A stretch of DNA of 26,878 nucleotides from Flavobacteriaceae bacterium (lineage in GTDB: Bacteria > Bacteroidota > Bacteroidia > Flavobacteriales > Flavobacteriaceae): positions 1 to 26,878 of the forward strand of contig DQCR01000065.1 of assembly GCA_003533785.1 (NCBI GenBank), in the 5' to 3' direction. The notes below the pieces were generated by a model. It was not told the origin of the DNA, made no database searches, and saw only the letters and a list, made by a program, of their open reading frames with translations. Shown here piece by piece: positions 1-8,305 of the stretch; positions within the stretch are counted from its first letter, which is position 1, and the number at the start of each line of letters is the position of its first letter. The position numbers and the translations under genes were made by a program.

Positions 1-38
1 ACCGATTGTTGGTATTGTTTGGTGCTAATTTTTAAAGT

Positions 39-62
39 AAAAACACCCGAAGGTGTTTTTTA
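39..62. terminator. Bidirectional terminator-like hairpin
   Basis: A stem of AAAAACACC (39-47) and GGTGTTTTT (52-60) closes on a CGAA loop, with a T run on the right side and a matching A run on the left. It can therefore act as an intrinsic terminator in both directions. It lies about 90 bases past the stop of the leftward NRAMP-like gene and just past the left window edge, so it may also end a rightward gene outside the window. The rest of 1-153 shows nothing else that I can support. Confidence 0.7.
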
Positions 63-153
63 TTAGAGCAACCACAATTCTTAGACATTACCTAGCTTTC
101 CCGCCTAAAGCGAAATCACCCCAGCAGAACCAACCCTTTTTGTCAGGGCTTTC

Positions 154-1329
154 TCACAACTGGGTCAACGTCTTGAATGCCAAACCCACAAAGACAAGAA
201 ATATGCACCCCAAAAGAAATCGTAGGATCCAAGTACCTTTGGTTTTTCTCACCAAATAGAGTAAGAATAAAGCGATAAAAGGCAACAACAGGGCATTGGC
301 GATTTGTGCCCATTGAATGAGTTGAGTGGGGGGCAGCTCTAAGCTGAGGGATGCCAAACCAAAACCAAGCACGCCCAGAGCCACCCCTTTGGTTTTCCTT
401 GAAACGGAGGACCAACCCAGGGTCTCCTGCACGACAAAACCCGCTGCCAGAGGCGCTGTGAGTGCCGAGCTGAAGCCTGCAGCAAAGAGTCCAAATCCGA
501 TGAGATACTGAGCGACTTCCCCGTAGAGTGGCACTAGGGCTTGTCCCAAATCCGCTGCCGTGCGCAACTCTCTATTTCCCACCGCTGAGGCGGCTATCAC
601 AATACTCAAGGAGATGCAACCGCCCAGTACAATTGAGATCAAGGTGTCTTTTTTAAGGGCAGCCAAGCTGCTGAAGGTGGCTCTCTTTTTTACCAAAGCG
701 GCATGCAGGAAAAGATTGTAGGGAACGATCGTGGTTCCCACTAGGGCCAGCATCGTCCACAAAGAGTCTTCTGGGATTATTGGATAAAACAGCCCAGAGA
801 GCAGCGCTTCCATCGACGGACGCACCCAGAAAGCAGTGATCACAAAGGAGAGGCTCATCAAGAGCACCACTGCAAACAGTAGATTTTTGATCCACCGGGG
901 CTTCCCAAACCACAACACAATCGCCAACCCCAAACCCACCCCGCTTAGTGAAAGGGTTTTATAAAGTCCTGTAGCAAGGAACTCAGCTGGAAAAAAGGGA
1001 GTCAAGCCCAGCAAAGCTCCCGATACATTTCCTGCTTCATAGGCGGCATTACCCATAAAAATTGCCCAAACAATCCAGCCCAGTAGAATATTGCGAAGCC
1101 CCATACTGGGGGTATGGCTATGCACCAGTTCCACCAAGCCCTGCCCTGTTTCCCAACTCAAGCGTGCCACCAGAGTTTGTAAAAACCCTGTGAGGACCAA
1201 GGAAAGCAATAGGGCCCAAAGCAAACTGAGTCCAAAACCTACTCCTGCTAAGCTACAAGCTGTTAAAGTACCCGGACCGATAAAGGCCGCTGTTATTAAG
1301 ATACCGGGGCCAATACGAAAACGTGCCAT
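154..1329 (-). CDS. Divergent NRAMP-family metal ion transporter
   Basis: This 391-residue polytopic membrane protein has the NRAMP (SLC11/MntH) fold pattern: about eleven hydrophobic segments, a first helix after IGPGILITAAFIGPG, and a third helix with GNAAYEAGN, which is typical of the family. NRAMP proteins import divalent metals such as Mn2+ or Fe2+ with protons. The two metal-binding motifs are altered here. The helix 1 motif DPGN reads GPGT (residues 18-21), and the helix 6 motif MPHN reads VPYN (202-205). I recall similar GPGT forms in other Bacteroidota, so this is probably a lineage subfamily with a different or unknown substrate rather than a damaged gene. It is the last gene of the leftward group, 33 bases after yifB, and likely shares its transcript. 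The fold assignment is firm; the substrate is not known. Confidence 0.85.
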   Translation of the reverse strand: MARFRIGPGILITAAFIGPGTLTACSLAGVGFGLSLLWALLLSLVLTGFLQTLVARLSWETGQGLVELVHSHTPSMGLRNILLGWIVWAIFMGNAAYEAGNVSGALLGLTPFFPAEFLATGLYKTLSLSGVGLGLAIVLWFGKPRWIKNLLFAVVLLMSLSFVITAFWVRPSMEALLSGLFYPIIPEDSLWTMLALVGTTIVPYNLFLHAALVKKRATFSSLAALKKDTLISIVLGGCISLSIVIAASAVGNRELRTAADLGQALVPLYGEVAQYLIGFGLFAAGFSSALTAPLAAGFVVQETLGWSSVSRKTKGVALGVLGFGLASLSLELPPTQLIQWAQIANALLLPFIALFLLYLVRKTKGTWILRFLLGCIFLVFVGLAFKTLTQL

Positions 1330-1362
1330 AGGCGTATTTTTTACTTCATCAAAGTAGCTAAA

Positions 1363-2892
1363 TTATCCCAACCAACCGTCCCGATCCAAACTGCGGTATT
1401 GAATGGCTTCGGCAATATGGTCGGTGTGAAGCTGAGTGGCTCCCTCCAAATCGGCCAAGGTACGGGCTACCTTGAGGATCCGGTCATAGGCTCGAGCTGA
1501 GAGTCCCAAGCGCTCCATGGCTTCTTTTAATAAGGCAGTGGAGGATGCGTGTAAGACACAATGCTTTCGGATTTGGCGTGCACTCATTTGGGCATTGTAA
1601 TGGATGCTTTGATAGATTTGAAAGCGATCTGTTTGAATGGCTCTTGCTGCGTTTACACGCGCTCGAATGCATTCGGAAGATTCGCCTTTATCTGCGGCGG
1701 ATAGTTTGTCAAAAGGCACGGGTTCTACTTCAATATGCAGGTCTATTCGATCCAACAAGGGTCCCGATATTTTTCCTAAATAACGCTGCATTTCTTGCGG
1801 GCTACTGCTCCCTTTTTCTGTGGCAAAATATCCCGAAGGACTTGGGTTCATGCTAGCTACTAACATAAAAGAACTAGGATAGGTGACAGTGAATTTTGCC
1901 CGAGAGATGGTCACTTCACGGTCTTCCAAGGGTTGTCGCATCACTTCCAAAACGGAACGCTTAAACTCGGGCAATTCGTCCAAAAACAACACCCCTTTGT
2001 GCGCCAAAGAAATCTCCCCAGGTTGGGGATATTGGCCCCCACCCACCAGAGCCACATCCGAGATGGTGTGGTGAGGTGCTCGAAAGGGTCGCAGACTGAT
2101 TAATCCCTGTTGGGTGTTTCGTCCCACAACGGAATGGATTTTTGTGGTTTCCAATGCCTCTTTTAAAGTCATGGGTGGCAAGATAGAAGGCAGCCGCTTG
2201 GCCAGCATAGTTTTTCCAGCCCCAGGGGGTCCAATCAGGATAATATTGTGACCGCCGGCCGCTGCTATTTCCATACATCGCTTCACTGTTTCTTGCCCAC
2301 GTACGTCAGAAAAATCGTATTCCGGGTATTTGAGTTGCTGTGCAAATTGGGTACGCGTATCAATGCGTAAGGGGGCTAGGGGTTTTGTCCCTTTAAGAAA
2401 ATCAACAACCTCACGAAGATGGGTCACCCCATAAACGTTGAGTCGGTTTACGATTCCGGCTTCGGCTGCATTTTGCTTGGGAAGGATAAAGCCTTTCAGG
2501 CCCGCTTGTTGGGCGTAAATGGCCATGGGCAGGGCTCCTCTAATCGGACGAATGCTCCCATCGAGTGCCAGTTCCCCCATGATCAGATAATCGGCTAGCT
2601 CTTCATCAGGAAGTTGACCCGAAGCGCCTAGGATTCCTACCGCCAAAGTCAAATCGTAAGCCGATCCTTCTTTGCGTTGATCGGCTGGGGCCATGTTGAT
2701 TGTGATTTTTTTACCTGGAAACTTAAATCGGTTATTTTGGAAAGCAGCAGCGATCCGGTAGTTGCTTTCTCGTACGGCATTGTCGGGCAAGCCGACCAAG
2801 TGATAGCCGATACCAGTGTCAATATTAACTTCGATAGTGATGGGTTGAGCTTCTACGCCCAAAACGGCGGCGCCGTGGAGTTGAACCAGCAT
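1363..2892 (-). CDS. yifB: YifB/ComM-family Mg-chelatase-like AAA+ ATPase
   Basis: This 509-residue protein has the full ComM/YifB layout. The N-terminal ChlI-type domain covers about residues 20-150. The Mg-chelatase AAA+ core has Walker A GPPGAGKT at 221-228, Walker B LFLDELPEF at 302-310 and the sensor stretch SMNPSPSGYF near 347-356. A C-terminal Mg-chelatase helical domain with GLSARAYDRILKVARTLADL follows. In Proteobacteria, ComM is a helicase that promotes branch migration during natural transformation. The role in Bacteroidota is presumed similar, but nothing here proves competence. It follows the TonB-receptor gene after 53 bases and precedes the NRAMP-like gene. A near-match to a promoter -7 box, TATATTTA on the minus strand at 2912-2919, could give it some independent transcription. 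Length is normal for the family. Confidence 0.93.
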   Translation of the reverse strand: MLVQLHGAAVLGVEAQPITIEVNIDTGIGYHLVGLPDNAVRESNYRIAAAFQNNRFKFPGKKITINMAPADQRKEGSAYDLTLAVGILGASGQLPDEELADYLIMGELALDGSIRPIRGALPMAIYAQQAGLKGFILPKQNAAEAGIVNRLNVYGVTHLREVVDFLKGTKPLAPLRIDTRTQFAQQLKYPEYDFSDVRGQETVKRCMEIAAAGGHNIILIGPPGAGKTMLAKRLPSILPPMTLKEALETTKIHSVVGRNTQQGLISLRPFRAPHHTISDVALVGGGQYPQPGEISLAHKGVLFLDELPEFKRSVLEVMRQPLEDREVTISRAKFTVTYPSSFMLVASMNPSPSGYFATEKGSSSPQEMQRYLGKISGPLLDRIDLHIEVEPVPFDKLSAADKGESSECIRARVNAARAIQTDRFQIYQSIHYNAQMSARQIRKHCVLHASSTALLKEAMERLGLSARAYDRILKVARTLADLEGATQLHTDHIAEAIQYRSLDRDGWLG

Positions 2893-2924
2893 AAATAAGT
2901 ATTGGGTGACTTAAATATATAAAG

Positions 2925-2939
2925 TTTCCTAAAAAGGAA
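2925..2939. other. Small inverted repeat between receptor gene and yifB
   Basis: TTCCT (2926-2930), loop AAAA, AGGAA (2935-2939) form a 5-bp hairpin a few bases past the stop of the TonB-receptor gene. On the minus strand it is followed by ACTTTATATATTT. It could be a weak terminator or mRNA end stabiliser, but the stem is short and the T run is interrupted. Confidence 0.3.
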
Positions 2940-2945
2940 TAAACC

Positions 2946-4994
2946 TTAAATGCTTAGTCGCAGCCCCCCGTATAAAAAACGTCCAGGAGCGGGTTCATAA
3001 AAACGATTCCCAAAGGCATTTAGTCGGAGGTTGTCTGAATAGCGAGCATCAGTGAGGTTTTGTACTCCAAAAAACAACTGGGCTTGCGGCCAAATGGGTA
3101 AGGGTAAGGCGGCATCTATATGCCAAAGGCTCACTGCAGCTTCCATGGCTGAATTGGCATCGTTAGCATAGATTTTTCCACGATGAGCAGTAGAAATCCG
3201 AAGGCTCACCCCTTGAGGTACTTGATACAGCAGTTGCCCTTGCAATAGCTGCTGCGGTATGCCAGGCAATCGATTGTCAGAATAGTCGGCATTGGAGGTT
3301 TGGTAGTTGCTGTATTGAAAGTCGGAATAGGTGTAGTTGAATTGAAATTGCCAGCGGTTTGCCCAGCGAACTTGGTAGTGACTTTCTATCCCACGCCGAA
3401 AAGAACGCCCTGCATTACGGTAGAAATTTCGCCCTGGAAAAGCGGCTTCCTCATAGGGAACCAATTCATTGCGACTATTTACATAGTAGAAACTCAATGA
3501 AAATTGCTGTTGGGTTTGGCGCCATTCATACCCCAACTCATAGGTCTGGGCTTCCTGCGGTTTAAGCTGGCTGTTGAAGCCCCCTTGACCTGTAGGATTG
3601 GCGGAAAGCTCACTGAGTACGGGCGTTTCGTAACTACTTGCAGTATTGATAAATAAATGGTGCTTCGAATGCAAAGAATAGTTGATCCCAAAGCTGTAAT
3701 TCCAGGCTGGCAAGAGCAGGGCATCTGAGTCTGCCCCGTCAGAGAGGAATCGGTCGTCTACTGCCAAGCGATTGCGGTCGTAGCGGAGTCCTCCCAAAAG
3801 GGTCCATGCTTTCCATTGCAGGTCATTGAGCAGCGAAATTCCTCCATGTGAAAATTGTTCTTTTTGGTCTAAGGTCGCCTCACCCACAGCCCCACTCAAA
3901 TTCACAAAGCGACGGCGCAGATCGTTTTGTTGTGCACCTTCTATTCCCAGACGAAGCCTGTTTTTTGTGGTATTACCTTCTGAAGTATGCTGAATGCTTC
4001 CTCCAAAACCAGCATAGTTTCTCGTCAAATCTATGACACCACCATTGCCGAAAGGCAAGCGTCCAAAAAAATCCCGATGGGAATAGAACCCGTAGCTAGT
4101 AAAGCGCCATTGGTTATGTGTGGCTTCCCAAGAAGCCCCTAATTTCAATTGGTCTACGCTTTCTCCGGCTTGGAAGTCCACATTGCGCTGTCGGGCTTGT
4201 CGGCGATTCATTTGCACAGCTTCCTCTGTGATCCCCCCTGGGTCTTTGGCTTCGGGACTGTGGGCATAATTAACCAAAAAAGTAAGCTGACTCTCTGGCT
4301 TGAGTTGGTGCTTCACTTTGAGGTTGAAACCCAAGTTTTCAAATTGGCTGTAGTCGCGGTAGCCTTCCTGTTTCATCTGCCCCAAATAACCCATCACTAG
4401 CGTTTTCGTGGCTTGGTAGGATCCTTGTAGTTGGATGTTCTGAAAACCAAAACTCCCAAAAGACAGTGAGGGTTTGAGACGATTGGATTCCAAACGATCT
4501 AAGGTCGTGATTGCAATAACGCCCCCAGAAGCATTGCCATAGAGGCTTGCAGCACCTCCTCGTATCAATTCAATTTTATCGATTAGCCCTAGATTGAGAT
4601 TATCCACTTGGCCTTGTCCGTCGGGGGTGGTTTCGGGAATACCGTCCACCACCAGTTTGATGCCTCGAATTCCAAAAGCAGAGCGAGCGCCAAAACCCCG
4701 GATGGCTACGCGCAAATCTTGAGCAAAGTTATTGGCATTCAAACTAAAAACTCCTGGAAATTCTTGAAGGTATTCTGCCAAGCTTAGCTGTTGTCGTTGC
4801 CCTTGGGTGGAACTGAAGTTGCTTTGTGAAACAGAAAAAGGCAATCGCTGGGCTTTTTTTTGAATGCGAAAAGCGGAGACTGTGATGCTGTCGAGCGCAA
4901 TAGTCGTAGAGCTACTGGTCTGTCCCATCATCCCTAGGGGTACTAGGGCGATCCATATTATTCTTGAAATGCATCCCATCCTTGCTGAAGCCAT
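2946..4994 (-). CDS. TonB-dependent outer membrane receptor
   Basis: A 682-residue outer membrane receptor, of the kind that imports siderophores, cobalamin, metals or oligomers using TonB-ExbBD energy. After an N-terminal signal (SRIIWIALVPLGMMGQ) comes the plug domain: ITVSAFRIQKKAQRLPFSVSQ, then the family stretch DKIELIRGGAASLYGNASGGVIAI near residue 140-165. The rest is a long barrel with many alternating aromatic strands, ending in FYEPAPGRFLYGGLRLSI. There is no carboxypeptidase-like extension or SusD partner, so it is a classical receptor and not a SusC. The frame overlaps the end of dsbD by 37 bases. A second ATG at 4979 (MGCISR) reduces the overlap to 22 bases and is an equally good start. 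The substrate cannot be read from the sequence. The NRAMP-like gene two genes on hints at metal, but only weakly. Confidence 0.92.
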   Translation of the reverse strand: MASARMGCISRIIWIALVPLGMMGQTSSSTTIALDSITVSAFRIQKKAQRLPFSVSQSNFSSTQGQRQQLSLAEYLQEFPGVFSLNANNFAQDLRVAIRGFGARSAFGIRGIKLVVDGIPETTPDGQGQVDNLNLGLIDKIELIRGGAASLYGNASGGVIAITTLDRLESNRLKPSLSFGSFGFQNIQLQGSYQATKTLVMGYLGQMKQEGYRDYSQFENLGFNLKVKHQLKPESQLTFLVNYAHSPEAKDPGGITEEAVQMNRRQARQRNVDFQAGESVDQLKLGASWEATHNQWRFTSYGFYSHRDFFGRLPFGNGGVIDLTRNYAGFGGSIQHTSEGNTTKNRLRLGIEGAQQNDLRRRFVNLSGAVGEATLDQKEQFSHGGISLLNDLQWKAWTLLGGLRYDRNRLAVDDRFLSDGADSDALLLPAWNYSFGINYSLHSKHHLFINTASSYETPVLSELSANPTGQGGFNSQLKPQEAQTYELGYEWRQTQQQFSLSFYYVNSRNELVPYEEAAFPGRNFYRNAGRSFRRGIESHYQVRWANRWQFQFNYTYSDFQYSNYQTSNADYSDNRLPGIPQQLLQGQLLYQVPQGVSLRISTAHRGKIYANDANSAMEAAVSLWHIDAALPLPIWPQAQLFFGVQNLTDARYSDNLRLNAFGNRFYEPAPGRFLYGGLRLSI

Positions 4995-6898
4995 CGTTTA
5001 AAGGTTTGTATATCAGTATACTGAATGGGACTATTTAAAAGTTTTTCTTTTGCAGTTAGAAGTACATAAAAGGGTTGGGATGCCGATTGGAAGTTGACCG
5101 CTTGAAAGGCGGCCCATTTTTCTCCTACCGTATCGATGGACCGGACTCCGCCATTGGGGTTGGGCATGTCAAAGGATTCTTCTTCCGTCAAAGGAGTACG
5201 ATCGTCTACATAGAGGGAAATCACAATGTAATTTTCATTCAACAGAGAAAAAACTGTTGGGTTCGACCATACTGTTTCTTCCATTTTACGGCAATTGATG
5301 CAAGCCCAGCCTGTAAAGTCAAGCAGCATAGGTTTATTGGCAGCTAAAGCCGCACGACGACCTTCTTCAAAATCTTTGTAACATTCCAAGCCCAAAGGGC
5401 AATCTGAGGCTTGAGATTGAAGGGAGTAAAATTCTGGGGGTGGAAACCCGCTGAGCCCTTTGAGTTTGTTCTCTTGAGAAATCAGTCCATTGCCCAAATA
5501 AATCGTAACGGACAGTGCTAGAAAGGCAGCAAATACACGTCCACGACTCCGGTTCCTTTTGCTTTCTCCAGGGAAACGAAACACGCCAAATAAATAGAGT
5601 GTCAGCCCTAGGGCAAGGAGGGTCCAAATTCCCACAAAGACCTCTCGTTTCAATACTCCCCAATGCGCCACTAAATCGGCATTGGATAAAAACTTTAGGG
5701 CTAAGGCCAGTTCCAAAAACCCAAGTACCACTTTCACCGTAATCAACCACCCTCCAGATTGGGGAATGGCCTGCAACCATTTGGGAAAGAGCGCAAAGAA
5801 AGCAAAGGGAAAAGCCAAAGCCGTTCCAAAACCTAGCATCCCATAAGTCAGTTGCAGGGCACCGTTAGAGGTGCTGAGTGAGCCAGCAAGCAAGGATCCC
5901 AATATGGGTCCCGTACACGAAAAAGATACTAGAGCCAAGGTGAGTGCCATAAAAAAAATACCCCCCGCACCCGACCATTGTGAAGCGGAATCAGAGCGAT
6001 TGGTCCAGCGGCTGGGTAGGGTGAGTTCGAAATAGCCAAAAAAGGAAAAAGCAAAAGCCACAAAAACAACAAAAAACACCAAGTTTAAAGTGATGTTGGT
6101 TGCAATCGTATTCAGAAATTCAGGATTGAGATTATCAATCAAATGAAAAGGCACACTCAAGAATCCATAAATCAATACGATAAAGAAGCCATATAACAGG
6201 GCCTGTAAACTTCCGTTTTGAGACGGTTCTTTTTGGTTTATGAAATAAGAAACCGTAAGGGGAATCATCGGGAAAACGCAGGGTGTTAATAAAGCGAGAA
6301 GCCCTCCTAAGAGTCCAAGACTAAAAATACGCCAAAAGCCCGAATCGGAAGCGGCAATCTCATCTTCCAAGAGTGCAGTATTTTGAAGATTTAATTGCAA
6401 AGAATTTATACGTTCATTATTGTAGTCACTAAAGCTGGTTGCCTCTACGATAATCTCACCTGACCGTGCGAGTTGAAAAGTCTCAGTTCGAAAAATGCAG
6501 AGCTTGTCATCGCAGGCTTGATAATTAATTTCGCCTTGAATTCGATCGCTGATATTCGAAGCAAATTGAAACGTTTGAGTGAAGATGGCTTCCTTTTCAA
6601 AATAGGTGAGATCCATTTCAAAAACAGGGTCAAAGGCGGTCTTGCTTTCCGATTCTTCTACGGAGCCCAACAGACGAATTTCTTCCTTGGTTTTGGTATA
6701 GATAAATTCGGTTGGAATTGCTCCTTCTGGATTGGAGAATTGGGAATACAAATGCCAGTTTTCATCTAGGGTTGCTCGATGCTGTATTTGGTAAGTGATG
6801 CTGTCGATTGCCTTTAGCTCATGTGACCATTTTACAGGGGTTTGAGCCACCACCACACTTGCCCAAAAAAGAAGAAACGAGGCAAAAATCTTTTTCAT
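4958..6898 (-). CDS. dsbD: Thiol:disulfide interchange protein DsbD
   Basis: A 646-residue inner membrane protein that moves electrons from cytoplasmic thioredoxin to periplasmic thiols. All three domains and all three redox pairs are visible. A signal peptide (MKKIFASFLLFWASVVVAQ) leads into the periplasmic alpha domain with C129 and C134 in YQACDDKLC. The eight-helix membrane domain has C207 in LLTPCVFPMIP and C328 in VSFSCTGPILG. The C-terminal thioredoxin-like gamma domain has the WACINC active site (C533, C536). Two further cysteines, C500 and C506, sit just before the gamma domain. It overlaps the tilS stop by 4 bases (ATGA), so translation is probably coupled. In Bacteroidota such proteins serve cytochrome c maturation and repair of periplasmic disulfides; which one applies here is not visible. 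Confidence 0.95.
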   Translation of the reverse strand: MKKIFASFLLFWASVVVAQTPVKWSHELKAIDSITYQIQHRATLDENWHLYSQFSNPEGAIPTEFIYTKTKEEIRLLGSVEESESKTAFDPVFEMDLTYFEKEAIFTQTFQFASNISDRIQGEINYQACDDKLCIFRTETFQLARSGEIIVEATSFSDYNNERINSLQLNLQNTALLEDEIAASDSGFWRIFSLGLLGGLLALLTPCVFPMIPLTVSYFINQKEPSQNGSLQALLYGFFIVLIYGFLSVPFHLIDNLNPEFLNTIATNITLNLVFFVVFVAFAFSFFGYFELTLPSRWTNRSDSASQWSGAGGIFFMALTLALVSFSCTGPILGSLLAGSLSTSNGALQLTYGMLGFGTALAFPFAFFALFPKWLQAIPQSGGWLITVKVVLGFLELALALKFLSNADLVAHWGVLKREVFVGIWTLLALGLTLYLFGVFRFPGESKRNRSRGRVFAAFLALSVTIYLGNGLISQENKLKGLSGFPPPEFYSLQSQASDCPLGLECYKDFEEGRRAALAANKPMLLDFTGWACINCRKMEETVWSNPTVFSLLNENYIVISLYVDDRTPLTEEESFDMPNPNGGVRSIDTVGEKWAAFQAVNFQSASQPFYVLLTAKEKLLNSPIQYTDIQTFKRWLQQGWDAFQE

Positions 6899-8193
6899 TG
6901 AGTAAAGGTAAGTAAAACTCCTTCAGAACTTTTTGGAGCACACACAAATTTTCGGTTGCAGCGTTTGCCCACTACCCATATTACTTCTTGTTCTTTGCAA
7001 AGCAACCATTGGTTCTCTTTTTGCTGCTGAGAATATTTTTCATCCTTGAAGTATTTACTAATGGATTTTTTTCCCGTCATACCCGTGGGATAGAAAAAAT
7101 CGCCTTGTTGTCGGCGGCGCAGCTGAAGGGGAAAATGAATTTGACGGCTATCCAAATAGGCTTGGTGGGGTTCCAAAAGAGTGGGTGGAACAATGGTCTG
7201 TTCAATACTTAAGGGAAGTGATTCTAGATCGGCCCAATTGCGAAGGGAATAACTGATCCATTCTTTGGATTCAGTGCGTTCCAATTGCAGGTGTTGGCGT
7301 TCACGCTGCAGCTTATGAGTTTCAGAAAATAGTGCTTTCCCGGAAGTTGCTCCCAATAATTTTTCTACTTCCTTGGCATGAAAGCCAAAGGGAGAAAAAA
7401 GTTCATGGGATAAAAACGCTAGGTGAGAGTGCTTCTGTAGAGGGGTCACCTCCACCCGAATTCCTTTTGTGGTTTCTTTCCAATACTGTTTTTTCCATTG
7501 TGCAATCCCATCGGTGACAAAAGCCTGTTGTTGCGTATTCCAATTAAGTGTCTTCTGAAATTGAGATGCCCATTGCGGATATTCTTTCACCAAAGCTAGA
7601 GTTATATGATGGCGTACTCGATTTCGTTGATAGGTATCCGTTGCATTGGAGCTATCTTCACACCAATTTAAATTTTGAGTATGGGCATAGTCTATAATTT
7701 GTCTTTTGGTAAATGGCAATAAAGGCCGTTGCACTTTTCCCTGTTGGTGGGGAATCCCTAACAGACCCTTAGGCCCTGTAGCACGCAAGCTATTCATTAA
7801 AAAAGTCTCCAATTGATCGTTGAGATGGTGGGCTGTAAGTATGGCATCAAACTGATGTTCATTGGCCAATTGGTCGAACCATTGGTAGCGCAACTCCCGC
7901 GCTGCCATCTGTATGGAAAGGCCTTTATCATCGGCATACTTTTGAGTTTCAAAATAATGGTTATAAAACGGGAGCTGGTGTTGCTGAGCCCAATCTTCGA
8001 GAAAAAGAATTTCTCGATCGGCTTCTTTTCGCAATTGAAAATGACAATAGGCAATAGAAAAAGGAATCTCAAGGCGCTTCAATAAATCTGATAATACCAT
8101 ACTGTCTACTCCTGAACTATTGGCTATCAGTACATTCTGGCCAAATAAATCAGGGAATTTATTACGGATATGTAATTCAAACTCCTTTTTCAC
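6895..8193 (-). CDS. tilS: tRNA(Ile)-lysidine synthase TilS
   Basis: A 432-residue N-type ATP pyrophosphatase that attaches lysine to C34 of tRNA-Ile(CAU), so that AUA is read as isoleucine. The PP-loop lies at residues 24-31. Then follow YCHFQLRKEADREILFLEDW and SIQMAARELRYQWFDQLANE (typical TilS), the catalytic stretch AILTAHHLNDQLETFLMNSLRATG, and a C-terminal TilS substrate-binding domain (PLQLRRRQQGDFFYPTGMTGKKSISKYFKDEK). Odd: the PP-loop reads NSSGVDS where SGGxDS is expected, so the first glycine is replaced by serine (residue 27). The start is GTG at 8193, only 4 bases after a perfect TAATTTTG -7 box, which suggests a leaderless message. It is the first gene of the leftward group. 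The family assignment is firm. Confidence 0.93.
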   Translation of the reverse strand: MKKEFELHIRNKFPDLFGQNVLIANSSGVDSMVLSDLLKRLEIPFSIAYCHFQLRKEADREILFLEDWAQQHQLPFYNHYFETQKYADDKGLSIQMAARELRYQWFDQLANEHQFDAILTAHHLNDQLETFLMNSLRATGPKGLLGIPHQQGKVQRPLLPFTKRQIIDYAHTQNLNWCEDSSNATDTYQRNRVRHHITLALVKEYPQWASQFQKTLNWNTQQQAFVTDGIAQWKKQYWKETTKGIRVEVTPLQKHSHLAFLSHELFSPFGFHAKEVEKLLGATSGKALFSETHKLQRERQHLQLERTESKEWISYSLRNWADLESLPLSIEQTIVPPTLLEPHQAYLDSRQIHFPLQLRRRQQGDFFYPTGMTGKKSISKYFKDEKYSQQQKENQWLLCKEQEVIWVVGKRCNRKFVCAPKSSEGVLLTFTQ

Positions 8194-8197
8194 ATAT

Positions 8198-8227
8198 CAA
8201 AATTACGGAATTATCAATGCTTTTGAA
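8198..8227 (-). promoter_or_regulatory. Promoter of the tilS operon
   Basis: Read on the minus strand, TAATTTTG (8198-8205) matches the Bacteroidota -7 box TAnnTTTG. A TTC at 8225-8227 lies 19 bases upstream, where the -33 TTG is expected, so the -33 element is one base off. Only ATAT separates the -7 box from the GTG start of tilS, so transcription should begin at or within a base or two of the start codon. It is divergent from the arg promoter. Confidence 0.65.
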
Positions 8228-8261
8228 GCCATGGTGAAAGAATGATAAAAATCTAGTGGTA

Positions 8262-8294
8262 TTTGGAAAAGAAGCAACAATGCCTTTATATTTG
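8262..8294 (+). promoter_or_regulatory. Promoter of the arginine operon
   Basis: TTTG at 8262-8265 (-33 box) is followed after 21 bases by TATATTTG at 8287-8294 (-7 box). Both match the Bacteroidota primary sigma consensus perfectly. Transcription should start around 8298-8301, on top of a 15-base palindrome and at the GTG of the leader reading frame. It is the only consensus promoter I find ahead of the nine arg-cluster genes. Confidence 0.75.
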
Positions 8295-8305
8295 CACTGT
8301 GCAAA
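8291..8305. promoter_or_regulatory. Perfect 15-base palindrome, candidate operator
   Basis: TTTGCAC (8291-8297), a central T, then GTGCAAA (8299-8305) is a perfect inverted repeat. It covers the last four bases of the -7 box, the expected transcription start and the GTG of the leader frame, which is the ideal position for a repressor to block RNA polymerase. The binding protein is unknown. An arginine-responsive repressor is an inference from position only. If transcribed in full, it would be too tight a loop (1 base) for an RNA hairpin, which favours a DNA-binding role. Confidence 0.55.

Noticed and set aside
1..35. Possible 3' end of a rightward gene running in from the left edge (for example a frame ending FGANF at 33-35).
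   Set aside because: Two frames end within 35 bases before the terminator and neither tail is recognisable, so no gene can be supported.
88..114. GCTTT/AAAGC hairpin near 92-108 beyond the NRAMP-like gene.
   Set aside because: A short stem without a T run on either strand; the hairpin at 39-62 explains termination better.
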